Shown: positions 11,030 through 22,859, counted from the stretch's first letter. The stretch: 64,000 nt of DNA from Dicyema japonicum (GCA_011109175.1 RDEW01000038.1:491155-555154); one strand, 5' to 3'. The notes: generated by a model from the letters alone, not told the origin. A program made the numbers and translations.

Positions 11030-13009
11030 TTATTTTTTAATTAAGATATTTTTTAAATATCTATAATGTCTTTTTATTATGTCTAAAGCTCTAAGTGTAG
11101 TTGCTGATTCGTCTTTTGGTGTATTTCTTACCATAGATAAGTTTGATTTTTTAGAGCTTGTCTCCGCTTGACATTTTCGTTTATTACAAATATTCAATAT
11201 TAAAATAATCAAGCCTTGTGGACTCACTAAAATACAGAAAATGTATTCGATTATTTTAAATTTGTCGAATTCAAGGAAAAAGACCAAGAACCAGTTAATT
11301 CCTGCAAATGTAAAAAAATATAAACCTGATACAAAGAATAAGAAAATTAAAATAGAATTTTTTGATTTTATTGATTTTATTCTTCTTCCGTAATAAATCA
11401 ATTTGTAGAAAAATACAGTATAAAATAGTAATAATTAAAAATATAGCTGCACATGGAACTAACAGTCCTAAGTAGAATGCAGTTCCATGCAACATACATC
11501 TTAAAATATTGAATCAAATTTTACTTTTTATCCGAATGATAAGCATTTGTGGAAACTGAACTTATGACAATGACTATTAACAGTGGTATTCCTGCAAATT
11601 AACACAAACTTAACCCCAGTTAAGTGGAAGGAACTTTAAAATCAGATTATTCGTCTTCATACCAATAACTTGATGAATTTTATATAATGAATTATAGTCT
11701 GAAAAAGCATCCAGAAAAACTGAGTTAGTATTCCATAGTGTAATAGTGCTCCCACAGTGACACATTGAGTATAAGATTTTTCAAATCCTGAGAAAATTCC
11801 GAATATAAAAACAGTATTTGTTATTAAAATTGAGATTTCAAGGTTAATCAACGTCAACTGAATCTGAGATTTCATTAAAAGTCTAAAATAAGTAAATATG
11901 AACTTGATTGTCTAAAGAACATAATAAATGAAATAATTATTGAAATTACTGATATAGATAATCCAGTAATGGTGATATATGAGGTTACAGTTTTTTTCGA
12001 ATTTAATTGACCTTTTTTCGGATTCTAAATTTGAACGAAAGATTACGAATAAAACTGAAAAGCTCGTTAGATGGGAAGTAATGCATGTTACACTCCCGTT
12101 TTGATTAATTACGGTTATCATCGTTTTAGTATCCCATGATCCTTTGTTCCAATAAACACATTCATAGTTATACCGCATTTTCTGAAAAATATCTTCGAAA
12201 TGGATAGTCACATTATTGATTTTATCACTAAAAATTATTGACACCATCGTTCCGATTTCTGTACTTTCGTTAATTGCTTGAATTTTGTTGATAACTAAAA
12301 TTCGAGCTAAAAATAGTTTATCCTATTTTACCATTTCCTTTGATTGCATGATGATTTATAGTAATTTTAATTTTATCTGTTGAAATGGTGGATCCTGAAC
12401 GTAAATCCATTTGATTCATTAATGTAATACCCCCTCGAGTTACATTGAATGTTCTTTCAGATTGCATCTCTTCGATAATTGATTTTTTTCCATCAATTTC
12501 TAATGACCCTGAGTTTGTTTCCGTTACACTAAAAGCCTTATCAATTTGTTCTATAATCTCAACATTATTAAAATAGTGACCTTCTTTATATATTCTTCAT
12601 TTAATTCAATTTTTGGCGTGGTTGTTAGTGTAGCAGATGTTGTCGTTGGAGTAGTTGGTGTAGTCGGTGATGTTGTTGTTGGCGTAGTTGTTGGTGTAGT
12701 CGCTGGAGTTGTGGGTATTATAGTACCTTGATATATTTTTAAATGTAAACCAATCATAGACGAAAATCTATCCATTAATTCACTCCTGTTTATTCCCCTT
12801 TGTAGCTTCCGTAGTAATTCTATTTTCTTTAGATTCATTGATTTTTCAATTTTTTGTTCGATAATTGTAAAAATTTCCTCATCATGATATTCATTTAAAT
12901 CATTCTGATTTAGAAAAATAAGTATGGAAGTTTCATCTTCATCACGGAAATATTCTTCAAGCAAACCATTAACGCCTTTAAATAAATCAATTTTGCTAAC
13001 AATTGACAT
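11030..13009 (-). pseudogene. Adhesion GPCR-like gene (GAIN-GPS-7TM), copy 1, with two frameshifts
   Basis: Read from 13009 leftward: an N-terminal acidic segment, a Thr/Pro-rich stalk (about 12605-12730), a GAIN-like region, a GPS motif (YECVYWNKGSW, then VTCITSHLTSF at about 12060-12160) and seven hydrophobic segments. Mini-introns that restore the frame are at 12558-12580 (23 nt), 12307-12331 (25), 12025-12046 (22), 11883-11903 (21), 11592-11614 (23) and 11500-11524 (25). The conserved TM4 start NWGIP, the extracellular-loop Cys, and TM6/TM7 are visible. Against copy 2, one base is missing in intracellular loop 1 (near 11905) and two in TM5 (near 11400-11410), so it is a pseudogene unless the assembly is wrong. 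No signal peptide is seen, so an upstream exon may exist. Adhesion GPCRs self-cleave at HL/T in the GPS, and that site is intact here. Confidence 0.8.
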
Positions 13010-13530
13010 CTGTTGTAAAAGGATCTATCTATTTAATATTAAATTAAGCATACATCGCCTCTTCCAGGTTTCAAACAGATTCCATAACCATTTGCATACT
13101 GGACTGAAAAATATTTTATATTCAAAATCAGTAAAAGAAACAGCATTTCGTTAATTATCGCTTAAGTCTTTAAATAATTAAAAATAGGTTAAAAATTTAA
13201 TATTACAGAAATATCAAGTTCATCAATTTTGAAAAAATCATAAAATACCACTTTTTTGAATCTCATCAGACATTTAAGTGATCTATTTCCTCAATAAAAT
13301 AAATAAAATTATTCAAAAGACAAGGAGTATACTAACTAATTCCTAACTTTCTCCCAACACAGTGATCTAGAGGACGTTGTCCTAGTAGCTGAGGTCGATT
13401 CTAATCGAAATTGTCTCCTAATCGAAATAACAGTTGAATCCTTTTGAATTGAATGAATGATTTCAATGAGATTCAGTTTGTTCTAAAATAATAATAGCAC
13501 TACTTGGCTGAAGGACTATTATCTTATTGA
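13010..13530. repeat. 5' flank shared among the three adhesion-GPCR copies
   Basis: The sequence upstream of copy 1 (for example AAAGAAACAGCATTTCGTTA and the following AT-rich block to about 13275) recurs upstream of copy 2 (about 35590-35860) and at 18140-18480. Thus the duplications included a few hundred bases of 5' flank, probably with the promoter. Confidence 0.65.
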
Positions 13531-13755
13531 GAAATTATTTGCTTTTTTCAAATATTTTATCTTTCTTAAAAATTAAAATAATGTCGTAATTTTGATGACC
13601 TAATTTATTAATGTAACAGAAATCCTTGAATGAATACAGTCTATAACAGACTATAAATGCCAGCTTTGAGTTCTTACAACCTCAGATGTAAGCATGCGAC
13701 AACCTTATGATAAAAATATAATGAACTAACTTTAGATGATTCATCCATTTACAGA
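13530..13755 (+). repeat. Repeat with TATA-like core, copy 2 of 3
   Basis: Contains ACAGACTATAAATGCCAGCT followed by TTTGAGTTCTTACAACCTCA. The same order and spacing occur at 2380-2600 and 18775-18880. The TATAAAT-to-CCTCAGA distance of roughly 25-30 nt suits a core promoter. No open frame follows within the repeat. Confidence 0.55.
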
Positions 13756-14089
13756 TCAATTCTATCTTATGTTTCCTTTTTCGAACATAAAAATTTCAAT
13801 CCTATATCTTGCTTTCTTTATCTCTCTTCATTGTTGCTTTAATACAAGCAATTTGTTTTTCTGACCATTGAGCAAGCTTGTACACCATGTAATGCTGTCT
13901 CTCCCTGTCGGTGCAGAGCAAACTGGAGATACAGAATCAGGATGATGAAGAGGCAATCAATGGTAGGAAAAACAAATTGTTAGGGTTAGGGTTTTTTACT
14001 TAGATTCTTTAGCCCGAGGTTTGAAAAAAAGCTCTCCGACTTTGATGCACTATTCAGTCATCAGTAAAGAGAGTGACAAAACGGGGTCG

Positions 14090-15373
14090 AACTATATCTG
14101 GAAACTGTCTTATATACTCTTAATCCTTAAGCCTGGGAAGCCTAAGGACAATCCTGCATCATTTCGACCAATCTCTTTACTATGCACTCAAAATTATTGG
14201 AAAATTGATTCTTAGTCTTATATCCCCGTCCCTTCGTTTTTCGTCCTCACAAAATGGATTCAGAAGGGGTCATTCAACTTCTACCCACCTAACTTCCCTT
14301 AACCAATTTATCCTCGTCACCTCAAAACAGTCGTTTGTTCGATCGATTTACAAAAATCCTTCGACTCTGTCTCAAGTAAATTCCTAACTCGGAAATTGTT
14401 TTTCTCCCCGTCAACCCCAATATAAAACTTTGGCTTGCTAACTTCATCAATGGAAGAAGGGTCCGGGTATACATGGATGGGACTAAATCAGTTTCAAAAT
14501 TACTACTAAATGGAGTCCCACAAGGTTCCCTTTTATCACCAGCCTTATTTAACTTATATATGTCCGATTTACCACAACCCGATATTAAAGACGATTTCCT
14601 CCTATCATATGCTGATGACCTATTAATCGGATCCTGCGATCAAGATATCCTAAAGGTATCAGAAAGACTACTACAATACCTCAACAAGATTCAAATATGG
14701 CTAAATTATAACCGGCTTGATAAATCTACTTAAAAACTTTTTCGTCTTATTTACCTCAGACAAACGACTTGGACAAATGACAGTGGATATATTTATCAAC
14801 CAGACAAAAATACCTTTCACGAAGAAACTGAAAATCTTGGGAATCACATTCGACACACACCTGTTCTCTTCATCTCACGTCGAGGCGTCTCTTGAAGCTG
14901 CTCAAGAAAGCTAGGGATAATCAAAACTATTTTCGGTGGCATTAAAACCCCTTTCCCAGCTTTGAAATTGTTGTACAAACAATTCATTGAGCCCATCTGT
15001 CAGCAATGCCTTTACGTCATAGGGAATCAATCTGTCCTGGACGAACAAACAAAGAATGCGCGACATTCAGGCCTTAACAGCCATTACTATTAGTAATATC
15101 GAGAAACTAGAAAAACTAATACCCTCATCACTTGAAGACCTTATCCGACAAAATAGAAAGGGATTTGCTACCCTGTGCAGGCAGTGCAACTCTCAACAAT
15201 ACACAGCCATGAGAAGGGTATACATCACCCCTCTCCTATTCCCGAAACCACCCCGCCCACAGAGAAGTTGTGTTGAGTCCCAGAAGGCGCACAAGGAGAA
15301 AATGAGAAATTTGATTGAGGCTCGTTACGATCGTCGTTTAAATGCATTGAAAATAATTTCGATTTTCCCATAA
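14090..15373 (+). mobile_element. Jockey-like LINE ORF2 fragment
   Basis: Consecutive + strand frames give ILKPGKPKDNPASFRPISLL, the QNGFRRGHSTSTHL fingers block, GVPQGSLLSPALFNLYMSDL, the palm LLSYADDLLIGS and a long thumb/C-terminal part ending at 15373 in a Lys/Arg-rich tail (HKEKMRNLIEARYDRR). At least three frameshifts break it. It is the same family as 49146-50220 (-) and 54560-55560 (+). Confidence 0.88.
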
Positions 15374-15379
15374 ATAGGA

Positions 15380-15880
15380 TATTTTTGAGAATATCGTTTT
15401 GTAGACAAAAATAAATACTTGTAATCAGACAATGCTACGTAGTTCAAGAATTACCATATCAAAATACTCTGTATATTTGTGTTATATCATGGAATATAAA
15501 GGAGGCGCAAGTTTGTATATTAAGGCAATGGTGAACAAGGTTTTGAATTTAAGCACGATAAAGCCTTTTCCAGAGAAAATCAAAAGCATGTCACCAATTA
15601 ACCAAAAATTTATTATTATTGGTAATTTATAACAAATCAATATCTGCATTATGCAAATCCTATCATTGATTTTCTAATACTTTTTTATATTAATGCTTTG
15701 ATATACTGCAAAGCCCATTCCATAGTTATACTTTAGTTTTCTGAAGGCATGCAACATTCATTCCGTATTGCTGTATATCTTGGAAAAACTGAATTTTCGC
15801 ATATCAGAACCTGTTCTTTTCACATTAAAAGTAAGAACAAATTTTTTCTTTCTCAGAGTTTTCGAGAGATAGAGGCACTA
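15380..15880. other. No recognisable gene
   Basis: AT-rich spacer downstream of a LINE tail. A 66-codon + strand frame (15432-15632) has no recognisable motif. Confidence 0.4.
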
Positions 15881-15881
15881 A

Positions 15882-16220
15882 GTGCTAGAGATTGATGTCA
15901 CCACCTCACCCAAAACTTGTGAGACAATGACAAAATTACGTTTATTTATCCAGAGCCATCGGACATTTATTCCATGGTTAGATCCGATGATTTCCGAAAA
16001 CACCAGTGATTGTTTGAGCGTATCTTCCTGGCAGTCCTTAGGGGAAATAGTCATGCAGTCATGGACGCAGCTATCTGATTATCCCGAATTTGTCAGAGAT
16101 AAAATACGTATTGTTTTGACAGTTTATTGGGCAGAAAATAGCACTTCTGAAGGCCTTAAAAATTTAGGAATTATGTGGGTTTTACAAATGCTTGCTAAAT
16201 CTTTTGGGGATTTGGGGTAA
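15882..16220 (+). CDS. Unrecognised ORF, possibly an exon of a gene or gene relic
   Basis: A frame of 112 codons with balanced composition (Trp, Cys and Pro present), unlike the low-complexity frames around it. Segments such as FIPWLDPMISENTSDCLSV and YPEFVRDKIRIVLTVYWAE look like a folded helical protein. A GTAA donor with a TTGCAG acceptor 38 nt later follows at 16219, so it could be an exon, but no convincing next exon was found. I do not recognise the family. Confidence 0.35.
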   Translation: MLEIDVTTSPKTCETMTKLRLFIQSHRTFIPWLDPMISENTSDCLSVSSWQSLGEIVMQSWTQLSDYPEFVRDKIRIVLTVYWAENSTSEGLKNLGIMWVLQMLAKSFGDLG

Positions 16221-16224
16221 CATG

Positions 16225-17040
16225 ATATCTTTTTATGTTTCGGCATACTTGCAGGATCACATGCCTTCTGACTGACATACTTTGCAGGATCACACCAGAC
16301 AATAAGACTTTTGTGGTAAAAAATTCTGTAATTAGTATTACCACCTAAATATATACATTTTAATGCTAGTATCGATCATTTACGACTTTGATATTTCTTA
16401 ACTTTTTATACAAGTTCTCTGAAAGTGATCCTCCGAAATGTTTCGGTACTTCCTACTCTTCTGCTCTCTGGCTTGCTTAAAAGCACGGCCTGGGTCTGAA
16501 GCAGAGATTAAAGCGGTCAAATTTTTCTGAGAGCATGTATCAACACAGTCTCTGAACGCCTTTTCTTTAAGGCTTGAAACCATCATAGTCTTGTGGGAAA
16601 ACGCATTAAAATTGATTAAGGAAATACTTTATTTTATGGTCCTAAATGAGGTCGCAGTTATTTATATAGTATCATCTTCCTCCAAAAGAAATTTTTTTTT
16701 GCAATGAGTCTTAATATGGTTTCAGAAATTGGAAGAAGTTCATCTCTCAAACGAAGAAAAGAGGGAACCGAAACTAAAGGGTGAACCGAAAACTACTAAA
16801 CAAAGAACGCCGCGAGGAGTTACTTTGCGAACTTTACTTTTCAGAATAACAAGACATTACCATTTCACATAAATGAGGGAATTATTCAATTTCTTGGCTG
16901 TCGTAAATTAATTTATTGGTTTCCGAAATAAAAGTGTGTATTATCCAAGTCGCAATTGGCTCAGTAACTGGGAAATAATCTCCAATTTTATTTTCAATAT
17001 TCTTGCCATTGTCAATGCGGCAGGTTTTATTAAATTTTCG
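16225..17040. other. No recognisable gene
   Basis: Contains a short local duplication around TTGCAGGATCACA (about 16250-16295) and a 62-codon unrecognised minus frame (16398-16586). Otherwise it is AT-rich spacer. Confidence 0.35.
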
Positions 17041-17044
17041 TTAA

Positions 17045-17790
17045 GAAACACTGCTCTAGGGCCTTTGCTTTTTGCAATGACAATTGACACAGTGACACGA
17101 AGCATAAACTGTTAAGTCAACCTGTGGTACTTGGACGACGCCACAATAGCTGGCGCATGGGAGAACGTATATCAGAATATTTCTTCAACCATTCCAGCTC
17201 TAAAGGACAAGTGTCAACGTTATGAAATCGGAACTGATCAATATTTCCTGCTCATCTCCAAACTTTTCTACTGCCTGCCAAGAATTCAGATCCTTACTTC
17301 CAGGTTTCAGCATATCCTCCTTGGACAAGGTACACTTCCTTGGCTGCCCTCTCGGAAACGACGAGCTGGAAAAATGCCTTACCAGTAAGAATAATGAAGT
17401 TGAAGCCTTTACAATGAGAGTATCATTTTTGGATCCACATGTGTCTTTCTTCTTGCTCAAAAAATGTATTACCGTGTCGAAAATGATGTACATTTGAGAT
17501 GTTCATCATGTTTTGAACACAGGAATGCTCTATTGTCGACTGATGTGACTCTGAGACGATCGGCGGAGTCAATGCTGAATGTCAAATTCGATGATCTGGG
17601 CTGTACTATGTGCAGACAACCAGCGAGAAATGGGGGCATTGGGTTGAGATCCCCCCTTGAAGGCGCCCTGCCTGCCTACTTTTCATCTCTGCAGTCTCTT
17701 GGTCCAAGCAGTCCTACGTAACGGAACCGGACATTACCTTGGACTTGGAGCTTGACAGTGTTTGCAAGTTGTGGGATAAGTTGGACTTGG
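17045..17790 (+). mobile_element. YLDD-type reverse transcriptase fragment, copy 1
   Basis: The + strand reads a degenerate GLCFLQ/LTQ palm entry, then YLDDATIAGAWENVYQNI and SSTIPALKDKCQ (17120-17220). Then LLPGFSISSLDKVHFLGCPL, the block FLDPHVSFFLLKKC and finally RQPARNGGIGLRSPLEGALP (to 17700). This order belongs to an RT family with palm motif YLDD, common in several invertebrate genomes, whose proteins end with a domain also found here at 36655, 38341, 52332 and 56870. Frameshifts between blocks show decay. Confidence 0.75.
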
Positions 17791-17929
17791 AATTCCCGTC
17801 GAACTTCGCTTGCCAAAAGAGTTGGGACTCAATTGCATGTATGAGCACTTTGGAGGCCGGGAAGATTTGTTTGCAAACTGGTGAGAACAGACATACACAC
17901 AAAATATAGAAACTGTAAAATTTAATTTT

Positions 17930-18480
17930 AAATTAAAATCATTATAAGTGTTAAATAACGAGGTCTTTTTTTGTAAAGATTTTATTAATTTTCTAATAAA
18001 ATTTTCGAAATATTCCAAATCTTGAGGATGTATCAAAAACAAAGGTGTTCAACCCTCGAGGTCTGTTCCAAAAAAAGGTTAGACTGTATTACTTGATTTA
18101 GAACCATTTGAATGGGTTTTCCCCGTAAGAAAATAATTTTAAAGTTTATCTCTAATACTTTTAAATTAGTTAATTTTTACTAACAAATCTCATTTGATGC
18201 CTTCATCTAATTATATTATATATAAAATACATCGAATCCTGTAAAATCAAACAATCATTAAAATAATCGGGAAAAGATTTTATATTCAAAACCAGCAAAA
18301 GAAGCAACATTTTATTAATTACCGAGCAAAAGCCTTAAAATAATAAGAAAAATGTTAAAAATTTAAGCTCCTTAAAATAAGTATGTCATTTTTGCTGAAA
18401 TCATAAATCTTCATTTTTGAATCCTCATAAAGATTGAATTTTATTTTCCACAAATCAATAAAGCTTTGATTTGAGAAATG
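17930..18480 (-). pseudogene. Third adhesion-GPCR copy: N-terminal remnant plus 5' flank
   Basis: On the minus strand, FLIHPQDLEYFENFIRKLIK (about 17935-18042) aligns with the N-terminal segment of copy 1 (IFLNQNDLNEY...). The sequence AGTTAATTTTTACTAACAAA (about 18165) matches the start-codon region of copy 2. The flank to 18480 matches the 5' flanks of copies 1 and 2. The stalk, GPS and 7TM parts are absent; the remnant abuts a YLDD RT fragment at about 17790-17930. Confidence 0.6.
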
Positions 18481-18774
18481 GAATTCCTTTTTGGTCTCAA
18501 AATATTGTTTGTAAAGTGACTAGTCTCAGATCGACTAAGAATTATCGCCCTTAAATCGCATATTTGCAGTTTGGTCAGTTATCATAAATATTTGTATCAT
18601 GACGGATGCATTCCAACTTTTTTTCTAATAAACACGGTTTAATTCAAAAACAGCAGTTAACAACTACTGGCTGCTCTCATAATTGGGAACGCATTTCCCC
18701 TGACGATTAGCAAGGAAATTCAGTCAATGAGCCAGCTCTTTTCTCTTTTATCATTTTTCTTCTTCGCGATGAGC

Positions 18775-18885
18775 GATCCGATTCTGTTTAGCAGAATTAG
18801 TGACCTGGTTTAACAGTCTATAAATACCAGCTTTGAGTTCTTACTACCTCAGAAATAAGCATGCGACATGACCACGTCTATCACC
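18775..18885 (+). repeat. Repeat with TATA-like core, copy 3 of 3
   Basis: Contains AACAGTCTATAAATACCAGC then TTTGAGTTCTTACTACCTCA, matching the copies at 2380-2600 and 13530-13755. The similarity stops shortly after CATGCGACA. Confidence 0.55.
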
Positions 18886-19269
18886 GACCTGCTAGCGTGG
18901 ATAATTAATTGAGTCATACTCACATTTGTTAGAGATATTATTTCTTACATCTATTGACAGATATTATTTCTTACATCAGTTCGCACAATTGCGATCGGAA
19001 CCCAAGACTAACTGTTAAAATCGCTAAAGAATCTCTCCTAGGATGGTGAAGACATCTAATAAACTTGTCGTGGCCAGCAGATGAGAGGCAGCACGCAACG
19101 AGGAGTTACGTTAGCGGGAATAATCTATATCCCGATGCCCAGGGATAAAGTTTGATATATAGAATGCCTTCAAATTGTTAATGAGGGAATGTATTTTGGA
19201 TGCTTGCTGGATGAGACAGCCAGAAATTGACCGGCTTGTACACCTAGGCGTAAGCAGCCCTAGCGCACG

Positions 19270-20060
19270 GAAACGAATTCATTTTCGCACCAGAGTTCAG
19301 CAGGGAAACCCTTAGGGCCCTTGCTTTTCGCTTTGACGATTGATAGTATAGTGCACGACATAAACTGTGTATTCAACTTTTAGTGCTTGGATGATGCCAC
19401 AAAAACCGGTCAATAAGAGAATGTCACGATGTTTCTTTAGTTATTCCAGCTCTGCACGAAATGGGCCTAAGTGTCAGCATTAAGAAGTCTCTTTTTCAAC
19501 CCCATATTTTTAACTGCGTACTACGCATTTAAGACCTTACTACCAGGGATCACCATCACTTCCATGGATAGGGTACACTTTCTATGATGTTCGCTCGGAG
19601 ATGCAGAATCAAAAACCAGCTTCGCAACTAAGGTAAAGTAGTAGAAGTTTAAACGGAGAGAATATCTTCCTGAGATTCATATGTTCTTTTTTCTTACTCA
19701 AGAGATGCACTTGAGAAGTTCGGCTCCGCTGCTGAGGCATGGGAAGAGGTCAGATTTCTGATGCCAGGTCGCTGACGGCAACAAACTCACCTGGAGACGC
19801 GACAGAAAAGTTGGACTACTGGAAAATCCGAACGTACGAATCTCTCTGGGAAATGCATCATTTCGTGCTTGTGTCGATTGAGACTTCCGGGGTCATGTGA
19901 CAGATGACGAAGGTCTTTCTCTACGATATCAAAAGAAGGATCGTTTTGGAGAGAAACGAACCCCAGCGAGGATTTTGGTCGAGACAGAGGCTCCAAATGG
20001 CAGTGATCAGAGGGAAGCTCACCAATCCTGGGCTCTTAGTTACAGGACTTTGGTTGTTTC
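19270..20060 (+). mobile_element. YLDD-type reverse transcriptase fragment, copy 2 (heavily decayed)
   Basis: CAGCAGGGAAACCCTTAGGG encodes QQGNPLGP, followed by LLFAL and, after frameshifts, a CLDDATKTG palm (about 19380-19410) and SLFQ/LLPGI-like blocks. The same element family as 17045-17790, in which the palm reads YLDD. Many stops are present. Confidence 0.6.
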
Positions 20061-20880
20061 AACTGAATTGTTTTTATTGATAAAAAAAATAAGACGAAAA
20101 ATTAAACGTTTGCTTCCCACACCTTTACAGTTCTCACTCCACTCTCCTCTTAGAGGATTCTGCAAGGACCGCGGTTTCTTGCATTTCGGCTAAATTCATT
20201 TGAAGAAGAACGCCGATTAGTCCTAAAAAATTCACCTCAATAATTGTTTTTTGAAATGAAATGAAAATTTCAGACCACGGTAAAACTAACTACTCACGTG
20301 ATCTCGGGATGCTCCAACAGATACCTCAACTTACCACGATGTTTTTCCCTTGAGACCACAAAAGACGTATCTGACGTATAATTGGATGCTTGTGTCGCAT
20401 GGGCACGCTTTTTGGTTCATTCAGATACGGAATTCCATAGGCATTGGGATGACAATTACACAACTCCACCACTCCGTAACTTTAAAAGCCATTTGATTTT
20501 GTTATTAAGTTGAGATTGTACGCGGAACATAATAGTAAAATAAAAAAGAGAAAATGCTCATTTTAGAAAAAAACTCTGTTTTATAGCGGAGGTACTTAAG
20601 TCTCTATTAGATGGTCGCATTATCAATATGATCCATCATATTCGATTTCCAATATGCGATTAAAGCTGTCCAATTTCAAAAATGCTGTTATGTATGGAAA
20701 CAGAAGGTCTTAAAATTTCGATTATTAAAATTGTAGATTTCCCTTGTAGTGGACTGGTGGGTGATTTCATATGCAGGCATTCTAGTAGAGATTAGAAAAT
20801 ATAGATTGATGAGATGCTTGAATGTATCAATCATAACATATTGATTGAATGGGTATAACAAATTGATTATATTTCAAATA
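20060..20880. other. No recognisable gene
   Basis: AT-rich spacer upstream of the cholinesterase gene. No repeat was matched. Confidence 0.4.
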
Positions 20881-20883
20881 CTC

Positions 20884-20892
20884 TTATAAAAT
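20884..20892 (+). promoter_or_regulatory. Possible TATA box of the cholinesterase gene
   Basis: TTATAAAAT lies about 26-34 nt upstream of the start codon at 20918. If used, the 5' untranslated region would be only a few nucleotides, so either it is not the TATA box or an upstream exon exists. Weak evidence. Confidence 0.25.
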
Positions 20893-20917
20893 TGCTATTT
20901 TAGTATAAATCAGTTTG

Positions 20918-22689
20918 ATGGATATTGTAATTATCATAATATTTCCTTTTATCAACTCACAACCACGAGTGACTACGCAGAATGGAATTGTCGAGGGAAC
21001 CACAATTCGACATTTGGATCAAGACATTGAAAAATTTGTTGGAATTCCATTTGCCAAACCTCCTTTGGACAAATTGAGATTTCGGAAACCTGAACCTCCT
21101 GTAAATTGGTCGGGAATATTCAAAGCCGATAAATTACCCAATTCCTGCATTCAAGGGGTCGACTACAGCTATGGACAATTTTCAGGCGTTCAAATGTGGA
21201 ATGCAAACACAAATCGGAGCGAGGACTGTCTTTACTTAAATATTTGGAAACCAAGAGAAATTACAGAACCTTTGGCTGTTATGATATGGATATATGGGGG
21301 TGGATTTTACAGTGGAACATCAACACTAGATATATATGATGGAAGCACGTTGGCGGCTACAGAAAATATAATTGTCGTCTCTATAAATTACAGAGTCGGG
21401 ATGTTAGGATTCATCGCCCTTGGACATGAAAATGCAAGAGGAAATACAGGATTGTACGATCAATTAATGGCCATGAAATGGGTTACAGAAAATATTGAAC
21501 AATTTGGAGGTGACGTTAAAAGAATCACAATTTACGGAGAAAGTGCAGGAGCTGCCTCAGTCAGCATTCACATGGTTTCCAAACTTAGTCGACCCTACTT
21601 TTCTCGGGCAATATTAGGTAGTGGATCAGCCACAAGTAGTTGGGCGATAGCTCCTTATGAAGAAATAAAGCGAAGGTCGCTGCTGATAGCGATAAAATAC
21701 CTGAATTGTCCAGGAACGGTGAAAGACGTCGATTCAATACTCGAATGTCTCATAAAAATAAAGGATCCAATGCTTCTTGCAAAATATGAATTTTACGCGG
21801 TGAATGGTATTTCTCAGTTTCCGTTTGTTCCCGTTATCGACGGTCATTTTCTCACGGAACACCCATCCGAGTCACTAGCAAAAGGGGAATTCAAACGATG
21901 TCCTTTATTAATGGGGACCGTCAAAAACGAAGGGAATTACTTCATTGTTTACGAATCTCTCAGAACATACGATTTCCAAAATGGAAGTAATCTCAACTCT
22001 GCGTCATTCTATTGGACAATGTCTCGCTTATTTTATTATTATCCGATCTATCCATTTATCATTCCGTCTCTGATCCTCGATGCAATCAATTTTATATACA
22101 TTCCATGGGAGAACCCTGAAATGACTCAAAACAGCGCCTATAACTCCGCGGTGGATGCTGCTGTGGGAGATGCCTTTTTTATTTGCGGAATAAACATCAT
22201 TATGGAAGCCTATGCATACGAAAATATTTCAGTTTATTATTACAAATTTTGGCACAGGTCCTCATCAAGCGAATGGCCTCAGTGGATGGGAGTAATACAC
22301 GCAGACGAACTTTTTTATACATTTGGGGTACTTCTGAACCAAACTTATAAGTACTATCCCGAGGAGATTGAACTTTGCAAACGAATTCTCAGATATTGGG
22401 GGAACTTTATAAGAACGGGGTTCGTGAAATTTACCTTTGCTTTACAATATTTTTATAAACATATTTTAGAGACCCTAATAGACAAAATAACATCGTTTCT
22501 GGTCAGCTTATTCCACATTGGCCTTTGTTTACTCACTATAATAAGCAGTACATATATTTCAAAACAAAATACGACGCTGAATCTGAGTTGATTGGTTCGA
22601 ATCCACGTGCATTTCACTGTGCATTCTGGAATATATTCCTACCGAAAACCCTCACTAGTATAATTATTGTGATATGCAGAATTAAATGA
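20918..22689 (+). CDS. ACHE: Cholinesterase (acetylcholinesterase-like), secreted
   Basis: Two exons, 20918-22419 and 22470-22689, joined across a 50-nt GT-AG intron, give 573 aa; without the splice the conserved C-terminus would be lost. It is an alpha/beta-hydrolase of the carboxylesterase B family that hydrolyses choline esters. Seen: hydrophobic signal peptide at residues 2-15, EDCLYLN motif, oxyanion-hole GGG, nucleophile elbow GESAG (Ser209), acid NEGNYF (Glu338) and GVIHADE (His461). The choline-binding Trp of acetylcholinesterases is kept in QMWNANTNRSEDC (Trp94), and the WPQWMGVIH and HCAFWNIFLP signatures support a true cholinesterase rather than a general carboxylesterase. In the acyl pocket (ISQFPFVPVID) one of the two usual bulky Phe is Ser, which suggests a wider pocket, as in butyryl-type enzymes. 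The C-terminus ends in a short hydrophobic stretch, possibly a GPI signal. The ATG at 20918 gives the signal peptide directly. Confidence 0.92.
22420..22469 (+). other. 50-nt intron of the cholinesterase gene
   Basis: GT at 22420 and TTTTAG ending at 22469, phase 2. Splicing joins RTG to DPN, the normal cholinesterase sequence at this place. It is about twice as long as the other introns in the window. Confidence 0.88.
22590..22610 (+). other. B-box-like sequence inside the cholinesterase coding region (not a tRNA)
   Basis: GGTTCGAATCC resembles a tRNA B box but encodes part of the conserved cholinesterase C-terminus. It is listed so that it is not mistaken for a SINE. Confidence 0.5.
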
Positions 22690-22859
22690 TTATAAAGGCA
22701 ATCAAAATGGAATTTCCAAAATATCCTCTTTTTACTTGATTTTCATAATTTTACATTTTTTAAATCTTTGAATAATCAGTCTCTTATATTCCAATAATTA
22801 ATTTGAAAACAACAATTTCATGTTGTGCTCGCACTATGGTTATATTTTACGGTTAGTTG

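Noticed and set aside
20915-22591. Single-exon reading of the cholinesterase ending in a hydrophobic tail
   Set aside because: The last 50 or so residues are a read-through of an intron and a wrong frame; splicing at 22420-22469 restores the conserved family C-terminus.
22590-22612. GGTTCGAATCC as a tRNA or SINE B box
   Set aside because: It falls inside the spliced coding sequence of the cholinesterase and no A box is correctly spaced.
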